Shown in pieces: positions 7,086 through 17,320 of a stretch of 41,538 nucleotides of DNA (position 1 is its first letter; every line of letters begins with the position of its first letter). This stretch comes from an uncultured Elusimicrobia bacterium (lineage in GTDB: Bacteria; Elusimicrobiota; Elusimicrobia; Elusimicrobiales; UBA9959). A program made the translations under genes and the position numbers. Below the pieces are notes generated by a model. That model did not search any database. It was not told the origin of the DNA and saw only the letters and a program-made list of their open reading frames with translations. The DNA lies in the NCBI GenBank assembly GCA_937870775.1, contig CALMZU010000306.1, forward strand, positions 1 to 41,538, in the 5' to 3' direction.

Positions 7086-7114
7086 GACAAAAAAACGTCA
7101 AATTTCGGTCAAAT
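7086..7114. promoter_or_regulatory. Candidate OmpR/PhoB-type response-regulator binding repeats
   Basis: GTCAAAT at 7097-7103 and 7108-7114, 11-bp period; degenerate third copy GACAAAA at 7086-7092; upstream of a -10-like TATAGT (minus, 7064-7059) for 6126-7037. Confidence 0.45.
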
Positions 7115-7124
7115 CGGGGATCGC

Positions 7125-7814
7125 CTATTCGAGCTTGTAGCCGTGGCCGGTGACGCTGGTGATGCGGTCGCCGACGAAGGGGCCGAGCTTCTTGCGGAGG
7201 GAGGAGACGTGCACGCCGACGGTGTGCGGATCGTTGTAGCTGGCCGGGTCGTAGCCCCAGACGGTCTCCAGCAGGTAGGGCACGGAAAGCAGCCTGCCCT
7301 CCTCGGTGATCAGGGCCATCAGCAGGTCGAATTCCTTGCGGGTCAGGTCCACCACCTGCCCCTTCACGGTCACGGTGCGCCCGGCGGGGTCTATCACCAT
7401 GCCCAGTTTCTTTATCTTCTCGCCCTTTTCAACCGTCCCCTCGTAGCGGCGCAGCACCGCCTTTATCTTGGCCAGCAGCACCGGGAAAGAGAAAGGCTTT
7501 ATGATATAGTCGTCCGCGCCCTTGTTGTAGCCGGACAGTATGTCCTCGTCGGAGACCTTGCGGCCCGAGACTATGATCACCGGTATGTCGGAGAAACCCT
7601 TGGTCTCCTTTATGGCGCGGCACAGCGCGAAGCCGTCGAGGCCCTTCATCTCGGCGTCGGTTATTATCAGGTCCGGCCTGGACTCGCGGGCCAGTTCTAT
7701 GGCCTCGGAACCTCCGGAGGCGGCCGCCACCTTGAAACCCTGCCCCTCCAGGTAACGGCGGGCGGAGTTGAGCACAAGGGCGTCGTCGTCGACGAGCAGG
7801 ATCTTTTTGAACAT
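7125..7814 (-). CDS. OmpR/PhoB-family response regulator (REC + winged helix)
   Basis: ILLVDDDALV...IITDAEMKGLDG...KPFSFPVLLAKIKAVLRR; C-terminal LTRKEFDLLMALITEEGRLLSVPYLLETVWGYDP...TVGVHVSSLRKKLG. Confidence 0.93.
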   Translation of the reverse strand: MFKKILLVDDDALVLNSARRYLEGQGFKVAAASGGSEAIELARESRPDLIITDAEMKGLDGFALCRAIKETKGFSDIPVIIVSGRKVSDEDILSGYNKGADDYIIKPFSFPVLLAKIKAVLRRYEGTVEKGEKIKKLGMVIDPAGRTVTVKGQVVDLTRKEFDLLMALITEEGRLLSVPYLLETVWGYDPASYNDPHTVGVHVSSLRKKLGPFVGDRITSVTGHGYKLE

Positions 7815-8293
7815 TATTTCGCTATCCCCAGGGTGGCCAGCCGGGCCGAGAATTTTTCCTTATGAACGCGTGAATCGGCCGTCAGCCCGCCGGCCAGGGC
7901 CTTGTAGGCCGGGTCGGCGCAGGCCAGCAGCTGGTCGTAGCGGCTCTCTATTATGGACTGCTCGAGATCTCGCGACACGGCCATGGCGTTGGTCTTGTTG
8001 TAAACCATCCCGCGCACCTTGGCGGCGTTGGCCTTAACGCCCTCGATAAAAAGCCTTACCGGCGTCGGGCTGAGAGGCTTGAGCACCGCGAAAGAATCAG
8101 GGGACTTCGCCACCAGTTCCAGCATCTTGCGCACGGCCCCCGCGTGCACCGCCTCCTCGGCGGCTATCTTCGGCCACAGTTCCTCGTCGGGCCAGTACTC
8201 GTGGCATAGGGCGTAGAATTCCCCCACCGCCGCCTCGGCCTCCGCTACCGCGGAAAAATACTCGCGCACCTTGTTAAGTTCGATGTTGTCCAT
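7814..8293 (-). CDS. Ferritin-like (rubrerythrin-type) putative diiron protein
   Basis: Four-helix signature AEAAVGEFY, EEAVHAG (ExxH), DLEQSIIES, RVHKEKF. Confidence 0.55.
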   Translation of the reverse strand: MDNIELNKVREYFSAVAEAEAAVGEFYALCHEYWPDEELWPKIAAEEAVHAGAVRKMLELVAKSPDSFAVLKPLSPTPVRLFIEGVKANAAKVRGMVYNKTNAMAVSRDLEQSIIESRYDQLLACADPAYKALAGGLTADSRVHKEKFSARLATLGIAK

Positions 8294-8294
8294 A

Positions 8295-9038
8295 TTAAAG
8301 GTATCTCGCTGCCAGCGGGACGTCGTCGGTCCAGACGGCGCGCGCGCCCAGCTCGGCCAGGCGCCGCATGTCGCGCGGGTGGTTGGCTATGCCGGCGGAG
8401 ACCTCTATGCCGGCCAGCGCGGCCGCGCCGCACTGTTCGCGGAACTTGAAGGCCGCGGCGCCGGCGTAGAAGACCTGTTTAGCGAAGGGCCAGTCCAGCC
8501 AGCCGCAGCAGACGCGCGAGGCGCCCGCCGACCAGGCCGAGTTCAGCAGGTCGGACGGGAAGAAAGGCATTATGGCCAGGCCTATGTCCGGCGCGGCGGC
8601 GCGCGCGGCCGCCAGGAAGCGGCGGCGGTGCTGGAACTCCAGCAGGAAAGCGCGGTCCTGCACGCCGGCCCGGCGTATCTGCAGCGCGAGGTCGGCGGCG
8701 TCGGACTCCCGGGCCAGCGCCAGGTGGAAATAGAAATCCTTCCCGGGACGGAGTATCATCAGGTTAAGTATGTCGTCCAGGTGGGCTATGGGCTCGCGGC
8801 CGGTCACGCGCAGGCTCTTGAGGTGCGGCCAGGTGGTGGAGGAGATCTTCCAGTCGCGCACGCAGCTGCCGCCGGTGCGCGCGTCGTGGAAGGCCACGAA
8901 CTGGCCGTCGGCGGTGCGGCGGATGTCGCATTCCACGCCGGAGGCGCCGGCGGAGAAGGCGGCCTTGAAGGCCGCCACGGTGTTCTCCGGCTCGCCGGTC
9001 ATGCCGCCGCGGTGGGCGTATATCTTTATTCCCGCCAT
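8295..9038 (-). CDS. Glycerophosphodiester phosphodiesterase
   Basis: IYAHRGGMTGEPENTVAAFKAAFSAGASGVECDIRRTADGQFVAFHD. Confidence 0.9.
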   Translation of the reverse strand: MAGIKIYAHRGGMTGEPENTVAAFKAAFSAGASGVECDIRRTADGQFVAFHDARTGGSCVRDWKISSTTWPHLKSLRVTGREPIAHLDDILNLMILRPGKDFYFHLALARESDAADLALQIRRAGVQDRAFLLEFQHRRRFLAAARAAAPDIGLAIMPFFPSDLLNSAWSAGASRVCCGWLDWPFAKQVFYAGAAAFKFREQCGAAALAGIEVSAGIANHPRDMRRLAELGARAVWTDDVPLAARYL

Positions 9039-9110
9039 GAGATGATTTTAGTAAATATAAAGCGGAAAGAGCGGCCGCCGGGGCCGCTCTCATCGTAGAG
9101 GCGGATGACG

Positions 9111-10214
9111 TTATTCGCCGCGGTAGGCCTCGGCCAGGCGCTCGGGCGAGACCACTTTGTAGCCGTTCTCGGCCAGCCAGGCGGCCAGGCGCTTGGCGGC
9201 GGTGCGGCTCTGCGGGTGTATGTCGTGCATCAGTATGATGCCCTTGCCGCGCTGCTTTATCATCGATACGGTCTTCTCGAAGAGCGCCTCGGGGTCCTTG
9301 GTGGACCAGTCGAGGGTGTCTATGGTCCAGCCCACGGGCACCAGGCCGAGGTCGGAGGACAGGGCCTTCAGAGCGTCGGGGGTGATGATGCCGTAGGGCG
9401 GCCTGAAGAAGACGGGCTTGGCGCCGGTGGCGGACTTTATGGAATCGCTGACGCCGCCGAGCTGATCGAGTATTTTGGCGGTGGAATAGGCGGTGAGGGG
9501 CTTGCCGTTCTCGGTGGCGTGCCAGTAGCCGTGTACGCCGGGGAAGTTGCCGTCGGCGGCCTCGGCTTTAACGCGGGCCTTGCCGGCGGCGTTCAGCTTG
9601 GAGCCGAGCACGAAGAACACGGAAGGGGCGTTGTTGGCCTTCATCGCGGCCGAGACCTCCTCGGTCAGCGGGCCGGGGCCGTCGTCGAAGGTGATGATGA
9701 CCTCGCCCTTCTTCAGGAAGCGGTCGGACTGCACCAGGAAGGGCACGCCTTCCTTGACGAAATTGATGCGGCAGTAGCCGGCGCGTATCTCCACGCCGGG
9801 CGCGGCCGAGCGGCCGGCGGGGCCGCCGAAACCGAACACGTCGTTGAGCTCGCTTGAAACCCTCCACGAGAAGGAAGCGCCGCGGGTGGCGGGCACGGAG
9901 GGGACGGAACCGCCGAGGGCCTTTATGCGGGCGCCCAGTTCTTCCACGCGGCCGCGCAGGTACTGGCCGGCGGCCGAGGCCTGCATGGCCTCGGGGCTGC
10001 CCTGCGGCGCCATGAAGGCGGTGTTGGAATAGGAGTTCAGCGCGGAGAAAAATTCGGCGTACTCGGCGGACAGCGAGGACAGGTCCGGCGCGGCCGGCGA
10101 GACTTCGGGCACCTCCACCGTGGAGAGGGGCCGCTCCAGGCCGAAATTCTGGGCCTTCACCGGCATGGAAAATATCGAGACCGCCGCCGCCAGGACAAGG
10201 GTACGCTTTATCAT
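9111..10214 (-). CDS. Secreted polysaccharide deacetylase (NodB domain)
   Basis: Signal peptide; VIITFDDGPGPLTEEV; HGYWHAT; FFRPPYGIITPDAL; GIILMHDIH. Confidence 0.9.
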   Translation of the reverse strand: MIKRTLVLAAAVSIFSMPVKAQNFGLERPLSTVEVPEVSPAAPDLSSLSAEYAEFFSALNSYSNTAFMAPQGSPEAMQASAAGQYLRGRVEELGARIKALGGSVPSVPATRGASFSWRVSSELNDVFGFGGPAGRSAAPGVEIRAGYCRINFVKEGVPFLVQSDRFLKKGEVIITFDDGPGPLTEEVSAAMKANNAPSVFFVLGSKLNAAGKARVKAEAADGNFPGVHGYWHATENGKPLTAYSTAKILDQLGGVSDSIKSATGAKPVFFRPPYGIITPDALKALSSDLGLVPVGWTIDTLDWSTKDPEALFEKTVSMIKQRGKGIILMHDIHPQSRTAAKRLAAWLAENGYKVVSPERLAEAYRGE

Positions 10215-10309
10215 ACCTATATTATGGCCCGCGGGCGGCCGCGGCGGGAGCGTCCAAAGGGCAATAGAGAGGATTATTTAGGCCCAGTCAATTTAGGCCT
10301 TAAGGGCAA

Positions 10310-10408
10310 TCAGGCGCCGGCGGTGATGAAGTACCAGATCAGCAGGGCTATGACCAGCGACAGTATCTTTATCTGCCAGTTGCGGAGGAAAAGGTCCGGT
10401 ATGTTCAT
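10310..10408 (-). CDS. 32-aa CdaR/YbbR-like membrane microprotein (TM segment only), not in the supplied ORF track
   Basis: MNIPDLFLRNWQIKILSLVIALLIWYFITAGA*; begins 1 nt after the cdaA stop (TAA T ATG); resembles the N-terminal TM of YbbR/CdaR proteins. Confidence 0.6.
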   Translation of the reverse strand: MNIPDLFLRNWQIKILSLVIALLIWYFITAGA

Positions 10409-10409
10409 A

Positions 10410-11228
10410 TTAGGCCTGCGGGGGCTGCTGGGCCGGCGGCGGCGCCGGGGGCTCCTGGCGGGCGGAGCGCCTGAGCAGCGTGCGCTCGGCCTTGGAGCGG
10501 TACAGCTGGTACAGCATCGCTTCGAGGTCCTTCGGGTCCACGGCCTGCTGCAGCTTGCCGTTGCGGGCCACGGACAGCGTGCCGGTCTCCTCGGAGACTA
10601 TCACTATTATGGCGTCCGCCACCTCGCTCAGGCCGAGGGCCGCGCGGTGGCGCATGCCGAAGATCTTGGAAAGTTCCTGCTGCTCGGTGAGCGGCAGTAT
10701 GCAGCCGGCCGCCACCAGGCGGTTGTTGGCTATCACGGAGGCGCCGTCGTGCAGCAGCGTGTTCTCGTGGAACACCGTGAGCAGCAGCTCCTTCGACACC
10801 TCGCCGTTCACGCGCACGCCGGTCTCGACGATGTCGCGCAGCGCCATGTCCTGCTCCAGCACTATCAGCATGCCGGTCTTCTCGGCCATCGCGGCGCGCA
10901 CGGCCTCCATCATCTCGCCGATGAAGCGGTACTCCTGCGAGACCATGATGCGGCCGAGCGGGTTCGATCCTATGTTAGCGAGGGCGAAGCGTATCTCGGG
11001 CTGGAAAACTACGATCAGCAGGAAGATTCCGGCGAGCCAGAACTGCTGCATCAGCCAGACGGTGGCGCCGAGGTCCAGGAACTTGGCCACGGCGGTCACC
11101 ACGGCGAGTATGAACACGCCCCAGATGACCTGCATCGCCCGCGTGCCTTTCAGCAGCAGTATCAGGCGGTAGACTATGTAGTATACCGCCAGTATGTCCG
11201 CGAGCGTTTTAACGTAGTGCAGGTACAA
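10410..11228 (-). CDS. cdaA: Diadenylate cyclase (c-di-AMP synthase), membrane CdaA type
   Basis: Three N-terminal TM helices; DAC motifs LLHDGASVIANNRLVAAGCILPL and GMRHRAALGLSEVADAIIVIVSEETG. Confidence 0.95.
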   Translation of the reverse strand: MYLHYVKTLADILAVYYIVYRLILLLKGTRAMQVIWGVFILAVVTAVAKFLDLGATVWLMQQFWLAGIFLLIVVFQPEIRFALANIGSNPLGRIMVSQEYRFIGEMMEAVRAAMAEKTGMLIVLEQDMALRDIVETGVRVNGEVSKELLLTVFHENTLLHDGASVIANNRLVAAGCILPLTEQQELSKIFGMRHRAALGLSEVADAIIVIVSEETGTLSVARNGKLQQAVDPKDLEAMLYQLYRSKAERTLLRRSARQEPPAPPPAQQPPQA

Positions 11229-11244
11229 TATTCCCCCCGTCGGC

Positions 11245-13058
<1,814 letters not shown>

Positions 13059-13068
<10 letters not shown>

Positions 13069-13610
13069 GATTTATTTCCTTCGATGACTTCCTGCTTGAG
13101 GACCCCGATGTAGGGCAGGTTGCGGTACAGGCCGTTGAAGTCCAGGCCGTAGCCCACCACGAACTTGTCGGGGATCGAGAATCCGGAATATTTTATCGCC
13201 ACCTGGGAGCGGCGGCGGCTCGGCTTGTCGAGCAGCGTGCACACCTCGAGCGAGCGAGGCCGGCGCGTCTTCAGGTTCTGCAGCAGGTACTCCATCGTCA
13301 GTCCCGAGTCCACTATGTCCTCGACGATGATGACGTCGGAGCCCTCTATGCTCTCCTTGAGGTCCAGCAGCATCCTGACGACGCCGGTGGAACGCTCCCC
13401 CGAGTAGGAGGAGACCATCGTGAAATCCATGCGGACGTCGGTCTTTATCTCCCTGGCCAGGTCGGTCAGGAAGAACACGCTGCCCTTCAGCACGCCTACC
13501 AGCGTGATGCAGCGGCCGGCGTAGTCGGCGGAGATCCTTTCCCCCAGCCGCCTCACCCCGTCGCGCAGTTCAGCCTCGGAGAGCAATATCTCCCGCAGGT
13601 CGTTATGCAT
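13059..13610 (-). CDS. hpt: Hypoxanthine phosphoribosyltransferase
   Basis: ITLVGVLKGSVFFLTDLAREI; VIIVEDIVDSGLTMEYLL; YGLDFNGLYRNLPYIGVL. Confidence 0.96.
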
Positions 13611-13648
13611 ATATATATTTTAGATATTTTAGGGCGGATTAGCCATAA

Positions 13649-13680
13649 AAAAGCCGGGGCCCTCGCGGGTCCCGGCTTTT
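13649..13680 (-). terminator. Rho-independent terminator downstream of PLD-like gene
   Basis: AAAAGCCGGG / CCCGGCTTTT with GC-rich inner stem, followed on minus strand by T-rich tract. Confidence 0.75.
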
Positions 13681-13694
13681 CGGGTCGGTCCGGC

Positions 13695-15377
13695 TCAGTT
13701 GCCGGAGGCCAGGCCGGCGGCGCCGGGGACCTCTGCGCCGAGGTGGGCGTAGAACCAGCTGGACATGATCTGCGAGACCAGGCCGGGCTTGGCCTGCAGG
13801 TCCTGCACCGAGGCGGGCCTGGCGGCGGCTATGTCGCGGGAGAAGGCGGCGTCCAGTTCGGCCACGGTGTCGCGGCCCATCAGGTTGACGTTCATCTCGC
13901 TGTCGGAGCGCTCGCCGCGGGGGTGCAGGTTGTAGGAACCGAGGCTGGCGAACTCGCCGTCGACGGTCATGAACTTGGAGTGCAGCGTCTGCTCCGCGCC
14001 CTGCTTGAGGTATATCCTGGCGCCGGACTGCACCAGCGGGATCAGGCACTTGTTCATCGCGTCCACTATCGGCTTGCCCTCGGCGTCTATGCTCTCCTTG
14101 GAATTGGTCAGTATGGTCACCTCGACGCCGCGGGCGCGGGCGTCCAGCACGGCCTGGGTGACCACCGGTATCGCCACGAAGTAGGCGTTCTCTATGTTGA
14201 TGTTCCTGGTCGCGCCGTACATGGCCTTCACGATGCTTATGAGTATCGGGGAATCTACCGGGGGGTTCTCGAGGACGACGGCCACGCGGGCGGCGCCGGA
14301 CTCGTACTCGCCGCGGGAGCCGGTGTCGACCAGGCCGAAGCCGAGGCCCTTGGCCTTCACCTGGGCGTTCCACTCGGCGCCGAGCAGGGCCTTGGTGGCC
14401 GCCACGGCGGGGCCGGAGTACAGCACGTCGGTGTCGCGCCACTTTATGCTGCCGTTGCCCTTATGCGAGTAGACGTCGCCGAAATTCATGCCGCCGGTGA
14501 TCGCGTACTGGTCGTCGATGACCATGCTCTTCACGTGCCAGATGTCGGAGTACCTGTCGGCGTCGGTGTGCATCACGATCTCGATGCCGGCCTTCTTCAT
14601 CATCTTCACGACCTTTATGCCGTGGCTGTTGGAGACCATGCTGTCTATCATCACCTTCACGTCGAGGCCCTGCTGCTTCTTGGCTATCAGCATCTGCGCG
14701 GCCTCGTAGCCGGTGGTGTCGTCGTAGAAGGCCCAGCTGGAGACGAATATGCTCTTCTTCGCGTTCTTTATCAGCGAGTCCTTGGCGGCGAAGGAGTTCT
14801 CGCCGTCTATCAGGAAATGGGCGTAGTTGCCTTCGGAGAAGCGGGCGCCGGTGGCGCGCTCGAACTCGGAAACGAAGCCGGGGTCGGTGAACAGAGAGGG
14901 CTGGCCGGCCTGGCGGGCGGGATAAGCGCGGGAGACCGAGGCGTTCCTGACGCGGTCGGAGATCTCCTCGAAAGAGGGGGCGCCGGAGCCGGGGATCAGG
15001 TCGCCGACCTGCTGCGCCACGGCGTGCCAGATGGTGACCGCGGTGCCGGTATAGGAGGTGGACTCGCCGGCGGCGAAGTTCTGCGGGACATCGGCCTTGG
15101 GCTCGCTCAGCGCGGGCACCTGGTAGCGGGCCGCGGCGCGGGCGGGAGCGGAAACGGCGGGGACGGCGGAATTGGAAGCGGAGGCGGAGCCGCCGGCCTG
15201 TACGGGGTAGTCCTCGTACACGCTGACGCCCAGGGCCTCGGCGGTCCTGGCGATCTTGGCGTTGAATTTCTCGATCTTTGCGTCCGAGGTGTTGCCGTAC
15301 ACCGCCTGTGCGGCGGCGAAACCAGGGAGCATGACGCAGGAAACAAGCAGCGAGAGCGCGAGTTTTTTGTTGGTCAT
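13695..15377 (-). CDS. Secreted phospholipase D-like protein (two HKD-type motifs)
   Basis: Signal peptide; HVKSMVIDDQYAITGGMNFGD and LHSKFMTVDGEFASLGSYNLHPR. Confidence 0.9.
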   Translation of the reverse strand: MTNKKLALSLLVSCVMLPGFAAAQAVYGNTSDAKIEKFNAKIARTAEALGVSVYEDYPVQAGGSASASNSAVPAVSAPARAAARYQVPALSEPKADVPQNFAAGESTSYTGTAVTIWHAVAQQVGDLIPGSGAPSFEEISDRVRNASVSRAYPARQAGQPSLFTDPGFVSEFERATGARFSEGNYAHFLIDGENSFAAKDSLIKNAKKSIFVSSWAFYDDTTGYEAAQMLIAKKQQGLDVKVMIDSMVSNSHGIKVVKMMKKAGIEIVMHTDADRYSDIWHVKSMVIDDQYAITGGMNFGDVYSHKGNGSIKWRDTDVLYSGPAVAATKALLGAEWNAQVKAKGLGFGLVDTGSRGEYESGAARVAVVLENPPVDSPILISIVKAMYGATRNINIENAYFVAIPVVTQAVLDARARGVEVTILTNSKESIDAEGKPIVDAMNKCLIPLVQSGARIYLKQGAEQTLHSKFMTVDGEFASLGSYNLHPRGERSDSEMNVNLMGRDTVAELDAAFSRDIAAARPASVQDLQAKPGLVSQIMSSWFYAHLGAEVPGAAGLASGN

Positions 15378-15490
15378 GCCAATAGTATAGCCGCCGCCCG
15401 TTTCTTTTCAAAGGGCCGTAGAGGCCTAAAAAACCGAAAAAAGGACCCACCCCCATCTGGGCCCTCCGGCCCCGAACGCGCGCGCGTTAA

Positions 15491-15551
15491 AGGGGACGCT
15501 GCACGATAACTCGATTATTTATCAGGGACGTTGCGCAATAACTCAATAATT
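15491..15551. repeat. Second AGGGGACGCT-type element with tandem imperfect copies
   Basis: GGGACGCTGCACGATAACTCGATTATT (15493-) and GGGACGTTGCGCAATAACTCAATAATT (15525-), 32-bp period; shares AGGGGACGCT...GATTATTTATC with 4145-4176. Confidence 0.6.
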
Positions 15552-15579
15552 CGCAAAAAACGATGGGGTTTAAATAAAA

Positions 15580-15601
15580 AAGGCCGCGCAAAGGCGGCCT
15601 T
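15580..15601 (-). terminator. Rho-independent terminator
   Basis: AAGGCCGC/GCGGCCTT stem, loop GCAAAG, followed on minus strand by TTTTTTATTT. Confidence 0.8.
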
Positions 15602-15624
15602 ATCTATATTTATAAGTATACGAG

Positions 15625-15930
15625 TTAATCCAAGTCCAGCGGATTTATAGGCTTGGAGGTGTCGCCGGAGTCTTCTATGCGCTTCTTCTCCTCGGCGAAC
15701 TTGCGCTCCAGCTCCTTCTTCTTCTCCTCCATGGACTTGCCGGCATTGTTGAAATAATCGTCGAGGCGGCTCTTGTCGGCCTGCATCTTCTTCATGGCCT
15801 CCGCCATGAGGTCCCCCCCTTCCTTGACCTTGGGTTTCTCCCAGTGCTTTATCACCTTGCCGGTCTTGGCGTCCACCTCTATCCTCGCCTTGCAGCAAGG
15901 GCAGTCTATCAGAAAAGTCCCTTCGGCCAT
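15625..15930 (-). CDS. Hypothetical protein with N-terminal CPCC (zinc-ribbon-like) and charged coiled-coil
   Basis: MAEGTFLIDCPCCKARIEVDAKTGKVIKHWEKPK...; start set to internal ATG after SD-like ggaggtaggggtt. Confidence 0.65.
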   Translation of the reverse strand: MAEGTFLIDCPCCKARIEVDAKTGKVIKHWEKPKVKEGGDLMAEAMKKMQADKSRLDDYFNNAGKSMEEKKKELERKFAEEKKRIEDSGDTSKPINPLDLD

Positions 15931-15947
15931 AACCCCTACCTCCGTTT

Positions 15948-16646
15948 TTATTTCACGCCCCAGATGGGATGCTGCTGGGGCAGCACCTTCACGTGGGGCA
16001 GCAGCGCGGCAGCCAGACAGCTGGCCTCGGCCACGAAAGAGGCCGACGGCGGGCGCACGCCGCGCCGGGCGGTGGCCGGCTGTATGAAGAACGGCACGCC
16101 GTCCCAGACCGAGGCCGCCAGCCTTACGGCCCTGGCGAACTCGGGCAGCCCGGTCCTGTTGGTAACCACCGTCTTGATGAAAGTCTTTTCCGGAACCACC
16201 GAGAAAAAACGCTTGTGGTCCGCCCAGCGCGCGCGCTGGCCGGTGGCGGACGGCAATTTTATGTCCATGGCCACCACGTCCACCAGCGGCGCCACGGCCT
16301 TGAGTTCGCGATGCAGCACGCCGTTGGTCTCCAGGTGCAGGCGCAGGCCGGCTTTTTTCAGCAGCGGGGCCAGCGCCTTGATGAAGCGGTGGCGCAGCAG
16401 CGGCTCGCCTCCGGTCAGCGACACGTCGGACGCTTTCTTCGACCGGGCCAGCTTCACGACGGCGGCCGCGGCCTCCTGCGGTGTCATAGCGCGGGCGGCG
16501 GCGTCGTCGAGCGAGGCCGGCTCGTCGCAGTAGCCGCAGCGCAGGTTGCAGCCGGCGAAGCGCAGGAACACCTGACGCTGGCCCATGTAAAGTCCCTCGC
16601 CCTGCAGCGAGCAGAATATTTCGGCGACGGGAGCGGAGATCTTCAT
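15948..16646 (-). CDS. queE: 7-carboxy-7-deazaguanine synthase (radical SAM)
   Basis: EIFCSLQGEGLYMGQRQVFLRFAGCNLRCGYCDEP; VSLTGGEPLL; start overlaps queC stop. Confidence 0.92.
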   Translation of the reverse strand: MKISAPVAEIFCSLQGEGLYMGQRQVFLRFAGCNLRCGYCDEPASLDDAAARAMTPQEAAAAVVKLARSKKASDVSLTGGEPLLRHRFIKALAPLLKKAGLRLHLETNGVLHRELKAVAPLVDVVAMDIKLPSATGQRARWADHKRFFSVVPEKTFIKTVVTNRTGLPEFARAVRLAASVWDGVPFFIQPATARRGVRPPSASFVAEASCLAAALLPHVKVLPQQHPIWGVK

Positions 16647-17320
16647 TTGAGCGCGGGGTCCGCGAAGCCGGCCTCGGCGAAGCCCTTCGCACGCAGCTTG
16701 CAGGAATCGCAATGACCGCAGGGCCTCTTGCCGCCGAGATAGCAGCTCCAGGTAAGTTCAAGCGGGGCCTTCAGCTTCCTGCCGAGCTTCGCTATGCCGG
16801 CCTTGCTCAGCCTTATCAGCGGGGTCAGTATCTTTATCGGGCGGCCGTTGGCGCCGCGGCGGGTGCCGTAGGCCGCGGCCTTGCCCAGCGCGCGGTAGAA
16901 CTCCGGGCGGCAGTCCGGGTAGCCGGAATAGTCCACCACGTTGGGGCCCAGCACTATGGCGTCGGCGCCTATCGCGTCCGCCAGCGAGAAACCCACCGAG
17001 GCGAACACCAGGTTGCGGCCGGGCACGTAGGTGGAAGGGATGTCCCCCTTACGGCCTATCTTAGCCAGTTTCACGTCGGGCAGCTTCAGCTTCTTGTTCA
17101 CCAGCGAGCAGGTGTCGAACCACGGGAAATCCAGTTTTATCTCGTGCAGTTTCACGCCGAGCCTGCGGGCTATCGCGCGCGCGCTCCTGTTCTCCCGGTC
17201 ATGCCGCTGCCCGTAGTCGAAGGAGACCGCGACGCAGTCGTAGCCTCTAGACAGCGCCCAGCTCAGCGCCGTGGTCGAATCCAGCCCGCCCGAAAAAAGT
17301 ACTACCGCTTTCTTCTTCAT
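16643..17320 (-). CDS. queC: 7-cyano-7-deazaguanine synthase
   Basis: KAVVLFSGGLDSTTALSWAL (PP-loop); CYLGGKRPCGHCDSCKLRAKGF. Confidence 0.95.
   Translation of the reverse strand: MKKKAVVLFSGGLDSTTALSWALSRGYDCVAVSFDYGQRHDRENRSARAIARRLGVKLHEIKLDFPWFDTCSLVNKKLKLPDVKLAKIGRKGDIPSTYVPGRNLVFASVGFSLADAIGADAIVLGPNVVDYSGYPDCRPEFYRALGKAAAYGTRRGANGRPIKILTPLIRLSKAGIAKLGRKLKAPLELTWSCYLGGKRPCGHCDSCKLRAKGFAEAGFADPALK

Noticed and set aside
6129-7865. 578-aa plus-strand ORF antisense to the FlgO-like and OmpR-type genes
   Set aside because: Shadow ORF spanning two opposite-strand genes and their intergenic promoter.
13605-15509. 634-aa plus-strand ORF antisense to the PLD-like gene
   Set aside because: Antisense shadow of a GC-rich gene with biased H/L/V/G/A composition; the minus strand gene has clear signal peptide and HKD motifs.
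15625-16761. 378-aa ORF as a single long protein
   Set aside because: Its 5' part overlaps queE and queC in another frame; the real gene is the 101-aa ORF starting at 15930.
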